Positions 19,299 to 29,340 of a stretch of 64,000 nt of DNA are shown one piece after another. How positions within the stretch are numbered: the first letter of the stretch is position 1; each line of letters begins with the position of its first letter. Origin of the DNA: Pseudeuparius sepicola (Eukaryota > Arthropoda > Insecta > Coleoptera > Anthribidae); NCBI GenBank assembly GCA_963920635.1, contig OY987302.1, positions 35,439,278 through 35,503,277 of the forward strand, read 5' to 3'. The position numbers and the translations under genes are program-made. A model generated the notes under the pieces. The model did no database searches, was not told the origin of the DNA, and saw only the letters and a program-made list of their open reading frames with translations.

Positions 19299-19608
19299 TC
19301 TAAAATTACATTAAAATAGTTTTTGTGGTATAAATTTCAAAATTACTTACAATTAAGTGAGTTCCTAATATAATGTAAAGATGTTAATGTTTGAATTTTG
19401 CATTGGACAGGGCAAAAGTACAAAATTTTTAAATTTAGTTTTGACAAAAATCTAGTTCAATATGACACTTAAAAATAGTTTATTTTTAAAGGTATATAAA
19501 TGTCACTAGTTACTATTATTATACCTTTATCTAGGTATATTTGAATTATTATTGTTGTTAGTAAAATTTGGTTTGTTTTGTAAGAAAAGTAAGTTTGAAA
19601 AAATTATA

Positions 19609-21914
19609 TTAAGATCCTGAATATCTGTTTTTTTTGTTAAGAGTATTTTCAACTTGGTTAATGTAACACATTTCAAGAAAAGAACGCTTAAAATAATTTC
19701 TTTCAGTTGCCAAAACTTTAGTATTATCAAAATCCATTTTATGTCCTGTTGAATTAACATGTTGAGATAAAGCACATGATTCGGGCCTTAGACGAATATC
19801 ACTTTTATGCGAAATATTTCTAGATTTAATGCTTCTGCATGTTTGACCAATGTAAGTTTTATTACAATTAGTGCAATTAATCTGATAAACTACATTAGAC
19901 CTATCTTGAGTATTTACCTTGTCCTTAAGATTCGTAAAGAGATTTCCTACAATTTTTATTGTTTTATTAGCAATTATGACATTGGTTTCTTTTTTTAATA
20001 AATTTGAAATTTTTGGTGTTAGGTCTTTAATATAAGGAAAAGATCTGTATATTTTAAGATTTAAATTAATATTATTACTCGAAATTGTACTACGTTGTTG
20101 ATCTAAAGGTTGCTGATCTGATATATTATTAGATGTTCTTGTTGAAAACAATAATTTGTTTAAAAGTTTTTCAGGATAAGAATTATCAATAAAAAGTTTT
20201 TTTAATTTAACTAAATTCTTTTTTATAAGTGATGGGTGACATAATTTTGAGATTCTATTTTTCATACTTAGCACTACATTTATTTTAGTTTTTTCAGTGT
20301 GGTACGAAAAATAATTAGTGTATCTACCAGAACAAGTTGGTTTAGTATACCAATCCAATATTATTCTATTATCTGCTTTTCTGATCACTTTAGTGTCCAA
20401 GAAAGGTACACTATTATGATTTTCAGGTTCCAGAGTAAATTGTATATATTGGTTGTAACTGTTAAATACTTGTAAAATCTCTTGCTCTTTACCTTTAGGT
20501 ATTGAACAAATTATATAATCAACATATTTTAATAAGAATGGTAATCCAAAAGATAATTTTGGTATACAATTTTCAAGAAGTTCGTCCATAACATATTGAG
20601 CAATGATTGGTGAAATGTTAGATCCCATTGGTGTACCAAAAATTTGTTTATAAAATTGATTGTCTAATGAAAAATAAGTATTATTAAAAACAAATCTCAA
20701 AAATATAAACAGACTTTCCTTTTTAATAGTACAATGATGTTTGATACTATTCCATTTTCTTTCCATACAACTTAAAGTAAGTTCTAATGGAATATTAGTG
20801 AATAAAGAAACAACATCTAAACTTATAATGACATAATTTTCAGGGAGTTGGAAATTATTGAATTTTTCTGCAAAACTAAAAGAATCTTTAATAAAATAAG
20901 GATTATTTTCTTCATAAGATGTACTAAGGATGTTTAGTGATTTTACTAGTTGGTGAATCAATTGAAGCAATGATAGGTCTAAGAGCTAGGTTAGGTTTAT
21001 GGATTTTTGGTAATCCATAAAATTTTGGGGCAATAGAATTGTATATTTTTAAAGATTTAGCAACATCTTTTTCTATTTCTTTAGTTTTAGTTAAATTACT
21101 AACTAAATTATTAGCTTTTTGTTGTATGGTATTAGTTGGATCTCTTGGTAATTTGATATAATAAGTTGGATCTTGTAACATATTATTTGCAAGTTCACTG
21201 TATTCATTTTTAAACATGATAACTGAAACATTACCTTTATCAGACTTAACTACAATAATTTCTGGGTGCTCTTTCAAAAACTTTTTTGTAGTATTATACC
21301 AAGAGGTAATTTCTGAATAATGCGTTGGAAAATGATTAATGAAATTAGTTATTATATTAGTCATCTGACAAAGGATAATGTTTTTTTGATCGTGATTATT
21401 TATTTGTTCAAGAGAGAATTCCACATCTGCTAAGAGATTCTTAATAGAAATGTCAGTTTTAGTTGGTGGTAAACTAAATTTTGGACCAAGTGATAGAATA
21501 TTCTTAACTTCGATAGGAATATCAACATTTGTAAGATTTTTAAACCAACGTTGATTTATTTTAAGTTTGATTTTATTTTCATTTTTAAGATGCTCAAATT
21601 TACGTAAATTAGTTTCTTTTATTTGATTAAAAATTCTATTATATGATTGATTTTGTCTACGTTTAAATTCAAACCAGATAGATATATGCAGGTAAAAAGC
21701 TATTAATTTTAGTTTCTAAAAAAGTTAGTTCCTTCTTTAATCTGTTGATATTCCTATGTGTTACACTAATTTCTAAATTAAGGATATTATTGTTTAACCT
21801 ATGATTAAAATTTCTTAGTTGATGTCCTGATGTACTATCATGGAAGTCACTCATGAGGTTCAACCCTTTTGTTCTATCATTAACGTGTCTTGGAACTAAA
21901 CTAAAATCAATCAT
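19609..21914 (-). pseudogene. Penelope-like RT/GIY-YIG ORF, left copy, broken
   Basis: Three open pieces line up to one Penelope protein: 21914-21669 (N-terminal, starting MIDFSLVPRH), 21424-20924 and 20970-19609. A frameshift near 21690 separates the first pieces. An 11-base deletion at about 20937, between two ACTAA copies, separates the second and third. The catalytic RT motif reads YVDY (about 20515-20530) where the right copy has YVDD, so a metal-binding Asp is lost. The GIY-YIG domain (NVVYQINCTNC...TYIGQT) is intact. This copy keeps the residues NVIIANKTIKIV that the right copy lacks. It is not functional. Confidence 0.93.
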
Positions 21915-22132
21915 ATAATAGAATTTTTAATCAAATAAAAGAAACTAATTTACGTAAATTTGAGCATCTTAAAAATGAAAATAAAATCAAACTTAAAATA
22001 AATCAACGTTGGTTTAAAAATCTTACAAATGTTGATATTCCTATCGAAGTTAAGAATATTCTATCACTTGGTCCAAAATTTAGTTTACCACCAACTAAAA
22101 CTGACATTTCTATTAAGAATCTCTTAGCAGAT

Positions 22133-24007
22133 GTGGAATTCTCTCTTGAACAAATAAATAATCACGATCAAAAAAACATTATCCTTTGTCAGATGACTAA
22201 TATAATAACTAATTTCATTAATCATTTTCCAACGCATTATTCTGAAATTACCTCTTGGTATAATACTACAAAAAAGTTTTTGAAAGAGCACCCAGAAATT
22301 ATTGTAGTTAAGTCTGATAAAGGTAATGTTTCAGTTATCATGTTTAAAAATGAATACAGTGAACTTGCAAATAATATGTTACAAGATCCAACTTATTATA
22401 TCAAATTACCAAGAGATCCAACTAATACCATACAACAAAAAGCTAATAATTTAGTTAGTAATTTAACTAAAACTAAAGAAATAGAAAAAGATGTTGCTAA
22501 ATCTTTAAAAATATACAATTCTATTGCCCCAAAATTTTATGGATTACCAAAAATCCATAAACCTAACCTAGCTCTTAGACCTATCATTGCTTCAATTGAT
22601 TCACCAACTAGTAAAATCACTAAGTATTTAACTAACATCCTTAGTACATCTTATGAAGAAAATAATCCTTATTTTATTAAAGATTCTTTTAGTTTTGCAG
22701 AAAAATTCAATAATTTCCAACTCCCTGAAAATTATGTCATTATAAGTTTAGATGTTGTTTCTTTATTCACTAATATTCCATTAGAACTTACTTTAAGTTG
22801 TATAGAAAGAAAATGGAATAGTATCAAACATCATTGTACTATTAAAAAGGAAAGTCTGTTTATATTTTTGAGATTTGTTTTTAATAATACTTATTTTTCA
22901 TTAGACAATCAATTTTATAAACAAATTTTTGGTACACCAATGGGATCTAATATTTCACCAATCATTGCTCAATATGTTATGGACGAACTTCTTGAAAATT
23001 GTATACCAAAATTATCTTTTGAATTACCATTCTTATTAAAATATGTTGATGATATAATTTGTTCAATACCTAAAGGTAAAGAGCAAGAGATTTTACAAGT
23101 ATTTAACAGTTACAACCAATATATACAATTTACTCTGGAACCTGAAAATCATAATAGTGTACCTTTCTTGGACACTAAAGTGATCAGAAAAGCAGATAAT
23201 AGAATAATATTGGATTGGTATACTAAACCAACTTGTTCTGGTAGATACACTAATTATTTTTCGTACCACACTGAAAAAACTAAAATAAATTTAGTGCTAA
23301 GTATGAAAAATAGAATCTCAAAATTATGTCACCCATCACTTATAAAAAAGAATTTAGTTAAATTAAAAAAACTTTTTATTGATAATTCTTATCCTGAAAA
23401 ACTTTTAAACAAATTATTGTTTTCAACAAGAACATCTAATAATATATCAGATCAGCAACCTTTAGATCAACAACCTAGTACAATTTCGAGTAATAATATT
23501 AATTTAAATCTTAAAATATACAGATCTTTTCCTTATATTAAAGACCTAACACCAAAAATTTCAAATTTATTAAAAAAAGAAACCAAAGGAAATCTCTTTA
23601 CGAATCTTAAGGACAAGGTAAATACTCAAGATAGGTCTAATGTAGTTTATCAGATTAATTGCACTAATTGTAATAAAACTTACATTGGTCAAACATGCAG
23701 AAGCATTAAATCTAGAAATATTTCGCATAAAAGTGATATTCGTCTAAGGCCCGAATCATGTGCTTTATCTCAACATGTTAATTCAACAGGACATAAAATG
23801 GATTTTGATAATACTAAAGTTTTGGCAACTGAAAGAAATTATTTTAAGCGTTCTTTTCTTGAAATGTGTTACATTAACCAAGTTGAAAATACTCTTAACA
23901 AAAAAACAGATATTCAGGACCTTAATATAATTTTTTCAAACTTACTTTTCTTACAAAACAAACCAAATTTTACTAACAACAATAATAATTCAAATATACC
24001 TAGATAA
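22133..24007 (+). CDS. Penelope-like RT with GIY-YIG endonuclease, right copy (5'-truncated)
   Basis: Penelope-like elements encode one protein combining a telomerase-related RT with a C-terminal GIY-YIG endonuclease. Here the RT includes SLDVVSLFTNIP (motif A), GTPMGSNISPIIAQYVMDEL (motif B) and YVDD (motif C, residues 304-307). After a linker comes a CxxC-type GIY-YIG domain, NVVYQINCTNC...TYIGQTCRSIKSR, at about 503-560. The frame is already open from about 21905, so the Met at 22133 is internal and the element lacks its true N-terminus, lost at the palindrome junction. In comparison with the left copy, 33 bases are missing before the GIY-YIG domain (KKETKGNLF). All visible catalytic residues are intact. 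Confidence 0.9.
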   Translation: MEFSLEQINNHDQKNIILCQMTNIITNFINHFPTHYSEITSWYNTTKKFLKEHPEIIVVKSDKGNVSVIMFKNEYSELANNMLQDPTYYIKLPRDPTNTIQQKANNLVSNLTKTKEIEKDVAKSLKIYNSIAPKFYGLPKIHKPNLALRPIIASIDSPTSKITKYLTNILSTSYEENNPYFIKDSFSFAEKFNNFQLPENYVIISLDVVSLFTNIPLELTLSCIERKWNSIKHHCTIKKESLFIFLRFVFNNTYFSLDNQFYKQIFGTPMGSNISPIIAQYVMDELLENCIPKLSFELPFLLKYVDDIICSIPKGKEQEILQVFNSYNQYIQFTLEPENHNSVPFLDTKVIRKADNRIILDWYTKPTCSGRYTNYFSYHTEKTKINLVLSMKNRISKLCHPSLIKKNLVKLKKLFIDNSYPEKLLNKLLFSTRTSNNISDQQPLDQQPSTISSNNINLNLKIYRSFPYIKDLTPKISNLLKKETKGNLFTNLKDKVNTQDRSNVVYQINCTNCNKTYIGQTCRSIKSRNISHKSDIRLRPESCALSQHVNSTGHKMDFDNTKVLATERNYFKRSFLEMCYINQVENTLNKKTDIQDLNIIFSNLLFLQNKPNFTNNNNNSNIPR

Positions 24008-24235
24008 AGGTATAATAATAGTAACTAGTGACATTTATATACCTTTAAAAATAAACTATTTTTAAGTGTCATATTGAACTAGATTTTTGTCAAAACTAAA
24101 TTTAAAAATTTTGTACTTTTGCCCTGTCCAATGCAAAATTCAAACATTAACATCTTTACATTATATTAGGAACTCACTTAATTGTAAGTAATTTTGAAAT
24201 TTATATCACAAAAACTATTTTAATGTAATTTTAGA

Positions 24236-24275
24236 GTGACTGAAGAAGCAGTTAAACAACTGCGAAAGCTTTCAC
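24236..24275 (+). ncRNA. Hammerhead-like fold at the 3' end of the right Penelope-like element
   Basis: Stem I GTGA (24236-24239) pairs with TCAC (24272-24275). Core CTGAAGA lies at 24240-24246, with the variable position 7 as A. There is a bulged A, then stem II GCAGTT/AACTGC (24248-24253, 24258-24263) with loop AAAC, and GAA at 24264-24266. A two-pair stem III AG/CT precedes T at the cleavage position (24271). Hammerheads in Penelope-like elements are established; the bulge and short stem I make this one uncertain. Confidence 0.5.
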
Positions 24276-24335
24276 CAATAAAAAGAGTCTTCACACTTAA
24301 AAATTGGCTTATTTCCCACTAAATTTGGTTCTTGT

Positions 24336-24337
<2 letters not shown>

Positions 24338-24414
<77 letters not shown>
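24338..24414. repeat. (TA)n microsatellite at the right end of the Penelope palindrome
   Basis: About 77 bases of pure TA, adjoining the 3' end of the right element. Confidence 0.97.
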
Positions 24415-24416
<2 letters not shown>

Positions 24417-24570
24417 TTATCTTGAATAATCTCTCGATCTGGTAATTGTATTTCAATTTTATTTGGGTATTTGACTAATAGACATGGAACCGGAACCAAA
24501 CCACTTAAAAGATTCTGAACTGTCTTATGAAACAGTACGAAATTTTGTCACAAAAAATATTGCACCTGTC

Positions 24571-26243
24571 AACCAGACAAAAATATTTTGTTGATTAATT
24601 TGAACTTGTCGATTAATTTACAGTTTTCGTAGTTACTGAAATCGTACTGATGTAATTTATCTCAATTAATCTTAATTAACTTTTGAACCCTAGAATGATT
24701 GTGTAGAATTTTGTTGTTAGGTACTCTAGGTTTTTTGTTGTTTTGAATGTTGAGTTGTGTATGGTTGGTTAAGTGCTAAGTAGCTTATCGTTATGTGTTC
24801 GCAGAGTGGCGAAGCACATTGTTTGGGCTAGAAGGCCTATAGGTGCTAAAAATAGTACCCGGGGAGGTGTGGAAGCATAATGGAACCTGGAGGTTTGTTT
24901 GGTTGCAGTAGGAAGTTTTGAGTTTTTGATTAAAATATTTCTTGGAAATATCGGCCTAAACAGCCAACTCTATAATCAAATATCTTGACTCTTTTGACGA
25001 TCTGTATCTACCTTTTTGCCTCATTATTTCTGCAGAGACATTTCAGTAAGGCTCCCTGTATCTTATCGTGAACAGAAGTGTTCATATCGTGAACCGAGGT
25101 GTTCGTATCTTGAACCAAAGGGTTCGTATTTGTTTCCGGGGTAAACCAAGAGAGTTTACGCTTGAAATTTTGTGAGTGGAGCTCACAAAGTTAGCACTAA
25201 ATCAGTTTATCTCCATTGCCTAACCGTTAAGCCCTAAAGTATCGTTACTTTGCTTTAGTATCGTTTATCTAATTTCTTGTCATTTCTTGGTTACCTGTCA
25301 GCTTTTTTAACTGTCGTAACTACCTTTTAGTGTCAAAGTTTTGAGTACCTTGTCGTTTGTCAGTCTCTTAAAGTTTTCATGTCATGTTTGGTACAAACAG
25401 TTGCCAACGGGTATGTAAGGCCGGAACAGCTCGTAGAACTTTGTATCTGTCAATATCCAATTTTTTTATACAGAAGTAATGTCACATTTTTTCATAGTAA
25501 CTTATCTCAATTTTTATCTTTAACTCTGAAATAAATTATCTCAATTTTTATCTTTAACTCTGAAATTACTTATCTCAATTTTTAACTTTAACTTTGAAAT
25601 AACTTATGTCAATTTTTATCTTTACTGTGAAATAATAACTTATCTCAATTTTTTATCTTTAACTTTGAAATTTTTGAACATAAGTAAGTCGACAAACTTT
25701 ATTGTCATTTTGTAATTTTTTTAAGCTTGTTTTTCATGATACTTGACAGGTATAATAATTTACGCCTTCTCCACCAGAGGTAACATTTTTTTGGTGTGAC
25801 ATATGGCTGGACTTAACATCCATTCAGCATATGTTACAATTGGGTTAGAGGTGGGTACATGCATTTTAATTTCGCTCTAGATTTTGGCGCTTGCCACTGA
25901 AAGCTAATTTCTATCGAGCATAGTTAGAGAACATCTTTCTAACAACTTGACCTGTCGATCAAGCTCAGTCTCAGTTGTGATAAGTTTCCAGTAATATCTT
26001 GTCTATATCAGATATAGGCAAGATATATAATATCTCGTAAGATATATAATATCTCATAAGATATATAAAATCTCGTAATTATCGTATCTTAAATTACCTT
26101 TTTTGAATGAATTTAATTAATATTTTGGATATCAAATTTTGGTTATATTAACTTATCATAACTGACTGCTTGATCAACTATTGATTCTTAGATTCTGTCT
26201 TGTCCATTTAGGTTAATTACATATTGCATCAATTTCTTGGTAC
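24571..26243 (+). repeat. 1.68-kb tandem duplication, copy 1
   Basis: It begins AACCAGACAAAAATATTTTG and is repeated with an offset of 1,678 bases. Landmarks in both copies include GTTCGCAGAGTGGCGAAGC, TAGTACCCGGGGAGG, GGGGTAAACCAAGAGAGTTT and ACATTTTTTTGGTGTGACATATG. There is no reading frame of note. The unit could be a satellite monomer or terminal repeat-like DNA; no LTR-type ends were found. It holds a 22-bp GTGAACC...GTGTTCGTATC repeat at 25065-25130 and ATATATAATATCTCGTAAG repeats at 26015-26080. Confidence 0.9.
25494..25680. repeat. ~32-bp minisatellite within duplication copy 1
   Basis: The unit AACTTATCTCAATTTTTATC plus TTTAACTCTGAAAT recurs about five times with small changes. The same array appears in copy 2. 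Confidence 0.9.
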
Positions 26244-26248
26244 CTGTC

Positions 26249-27857
26249 AACCAGACAAAAATATTTTGTTAATTAATTTGAACTTGTCGATTAGTTTACA
26301 GTTTTTGCGGTTACTGAATTTGTACTGATGAATTTATCTCAATTTAAAAGGTAGTAACGTAACTTTTGAACTCTACAGAATGATTGTGTAAAATTTTGTT
26401 GTAAGGTACTCTGGGTTTTTTGTTGTTTTGAATGTTGAGTTGCGTATGGTTGGTTTAGTGCTAAGTATCTTATCGTTATGTGTTCGCAGAGTGGCGAAGC
26501 ACATTGTCTGGGCTAGAAGGCCTATAGGTGCTAAAAATAGTACCCGGGGAGGCGTGGAAGCGTATTGGAAGCCAGGAGGTTTGTTTGGTTGCAGTAGGAA
26601 GTTTTGAGTTTTTGATTAAAATATTTCTTGGAAATATCGGCCTAAACAGCCAACTCTAAAATCAAATATCTTAACTCTTTTGACGATCTGTAGCTACCTT
26701 TTTGCTTCATTATTTCCGCAGAGACGTTTCAGTAAGGCTCCCTGTATCTTATCGTGAACCGAGGTGTTCGTATCTTGAACCAAAGGGTTCGTATGTTTTC
26801 GGGGTAAACCAAGAGAGTTTACGCTTGAAATTTTTGTGAAAGAAGCTCGCAGGGATAGCACTAAATCTGTTTTCTCCATTTCCTAACTGGTAAGCCCTAG
26901 AGTATCGTAACTTTGCTTTAATATCTATTTTCTTGTCATATCTTGATTACCTTGTAAGCTTTTTTAACTGTCGTAACTACCTTTTAGTGTCAAAATTTTG
27001 AGTACCTTGTCATTTGTCAGTCTCTTAAAGTTTTCATGTCATGTTATTGGTACAAACAGTTGCCAACGAGTATGTAAGGCCGGGACAGCTCATAGAACGT
27101 TGTATCTGTCAATATCTAATTTTTTACATAAGTAATGTCACATTTTTTCCTATAGTAACTTATATCTCAATTTTTATCTTTAACTTTGCAATAACTTATC
27201 TCAATTTTTATCTTTACACTGAAATAGCTTATCTCAATTTTTTTTATCTTTAATTTTGAAGTAACTTATCTCAATTTTTATCTTTAACTCTGAAATAACT
27301 TATCATCTCAAATTTTTATCTTTAATTTTGAATTTTTGGAACATAAGTAAGTCAACAAACTTTATTGTCATTTTGTAATTTTTTTAAGATTGTTTTTCAT
27401 GATACTTGACAGGTATAACAATTTTCGCCTTCTCCACCAGAGGTAACATATTTTTGGTGTGACATATGTCTGGAGTTAACATCCATTCAGCATATGTTAC
27501 AATTGGGTTAGAGGTGGGTACATGCATTTTAATTTCGCTCTAGATTCTGGTGCTTGCCACTGAAAGCTAATTTCTATCGAGCATAGTTAGAGAACATCTT
27601 TCTAACATCTTAATCTGTTGATCAAGCTCAGTCTTAGTTGTGATAAGTTCCCAGTATATCTTGCCTATATCTGTAATATCTCGTAATTATCGTATCTTAA
27701 ATTACTTTCTTGGAATGAATTTAATTAATATCTTGGTAATCAAATTTTGATTGTTTTAACTTATCATAACTTATGCAGTATTGATGCTTGACCAATTGAT
27801 TCTTAGATTCTGTCTTGTCTAATTAGGTTAATTACATATTGCGTCAATTTCTTGGTA
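26249..27857 (+). repeat. 1.68-kb tandem duplication, copy 2
   Basis: Second unit of the tandem pair, diverged by scattered substitutions and small gaps, ending in ATTGCGTCAATTTCTTGGTAT. The equivalent minisatellite (AACTTATCTCAATTTTTATC) runs at 27156-27330 with a different arrangement of partial units. Confidence 0.9.
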
Positions 27858-28200
27858 TGGATCATGTCATCTATTGAGTAATATAGTAGACTAATTTTGT
27901 GCTCTAAGGTGTTGTTGTTTTTACTTGGATACCGATCTATATTTGAGAATTTGTCGTTGTATGACGAACTGACTGTCATAGTCTGTGGAGTGTACGCTAT
28001 CATCGGACAAGCAGCGGTTACGCTTCCTGGGAAGTTTTTTCTTTCATTTCCCTTCCCACTTAGTTTTCTTAGATAACTCTTTTAGTGGGTATTTTTGAAT
28101 TTGGGATTTGAACGGTTTCAAATTTTCGCATTATTTCAATTTTTGCATCTATTATCTTGTGTCATTTTCTATCGGTTAGTTGTCTTAGGAAGTGCTGTTA
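27858..28200. other. Unassigned spacer after the tandem duplication
   Basis: AT-rich, with no gene or repeat recognised. Confidence 0.5.
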
Positions 28201-28203
28201 CAT

Positions 28204-28400
28204 TCATCTTAGGCCCGGATAGCACGTAAGTGTCCGAAAATGAATCATCACTACTCCTTATATCTTAATAATCAGACATTCATCGTAGGCTCGGATAGCA
28301 CGCAAGTGTCCAAAAGTGGATGTACTGTTATTTCTCTTTATATCCTAATGATCACTCTTTCATCGTAGGCTCGGATAGCACGCAAGTGTCCAAAAGTGGG
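28204..28400. repeat. Three ~78-bp repeats with a GGATAGCACGCAAGTGTCC core
   Basis: The block TTCATCGTAGGCTCGGATAG plus CACGCAAGTGTCC occurs at about 28208, 28282 and 28360, spaced 75-80 bases. The spacer between blocks (CCTTATATCYTAATRATCA) is also shared. The core is better conserved than the spacer. Confidence 0.88.
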
Positions 28401-29340
28401 AGATTCATCATTAGGATTGCACAGACACAGATAATTTTTTTGTTTTGACAAATCAATTTTTTGAGGTTAATTTTCCTATTACAATAACTTATTTTCAAGC
28501 TTATGTGTGGCCGTACACTATCAGTTAAATATAATGTTTTTGGCAAATGGGCAGACTAATCTGTAGGTACATGACTTATTATTTAAACGTAACTTAACAA
28601 TTTTTAAGAAAAATACTTCACTTGCGGGGAGAGGTGTGTAACGGATTTTTCCATTTCAAAATCCGTTACTCGTTTTTATTTTTTTTATTAACATAAAGTC
28701 ATTATTTTCAAATATATATCCATACTAGGGTTTCCAATTTTCGTGATCGGGATCCCGTTTTGAGATCCCAGGATGAAAATCCAAATCCCGGGATCCCGTT
28801 TTGGATCCCGGGATCCAAAACCCAAAGCTCGGGATCCCGGGATCCCGAGATCAATCCTAATAATATTTTTATTAAAATGCGTAATATTAGCAATAGCAAA
28901 TAAAAATGCAGACATACGGAAAAAATTTATTAAAAAACACATAAATAAAAAACATTGTTATATATTTACCTACATAATATTGTATTAGGTAGGTATAAGG
29001 TAAGTGAAATGAAAAAGTGAACCTCCGGTTGTATCATAATAAATACGTAAATAACTTGGGTAAAACTAAATAAAACGCTGATAAAGTACAAAAAAAAATG
29101 CATTTTACACAAAAACCGTCAAGAACAGATTAAAGTTCGATAATTTAAAAAAATCGGGATTTTCGGGACCGCTATATCTCAACTAGGGCTTCCAAGTCCC
29201 GGGACCAGAAAGCCATTCGGGACTTCGGGACCAAATTAAGAAGTCCCGGGACGGGTCCCAGTGGTCCCGAAAAAAAAAAGAATTAAAAAAAATAAAAAAG
29301 TTTTCTTTATTAAAAAAATAAAAACATTCAAAATACTATT

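Larger units (their letters stand above)
19197..24337. repeat. Giant palindrome made of two head-to-head Penelope-like elements
   Basis: The left arm (19197 to about 21655, minus-strand element) and right arm (about 21903 to 24337, plus-strand element) are near-identical inverted copies of about 2.4 kb. They are separated by about 250 bases belonging only to the left element. The arms start at their 3' ends with the same AACAAGAACCAAATTTAGTG text next to TA repeats. Differences include an 11-base deletion and a catalytic-site change in the left arm and a 33-base in-frame deletion in the right arm. The arms are therefore independent enough to have diverged. Confidence 0.93.

Noticed and set aside
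24571..27857. The 1.68-kb repeats as two LTRs of a retrotransposon
   Set aside because: The units are directly adjacent with no internal region, no primer binding site and no TG...CA ends that I could defend.
28204..28400. CRISPR-like array
   Set aside because: Only three imperfect units with similar spacers, in an animal-type genome; it is a plain tandem repeat.
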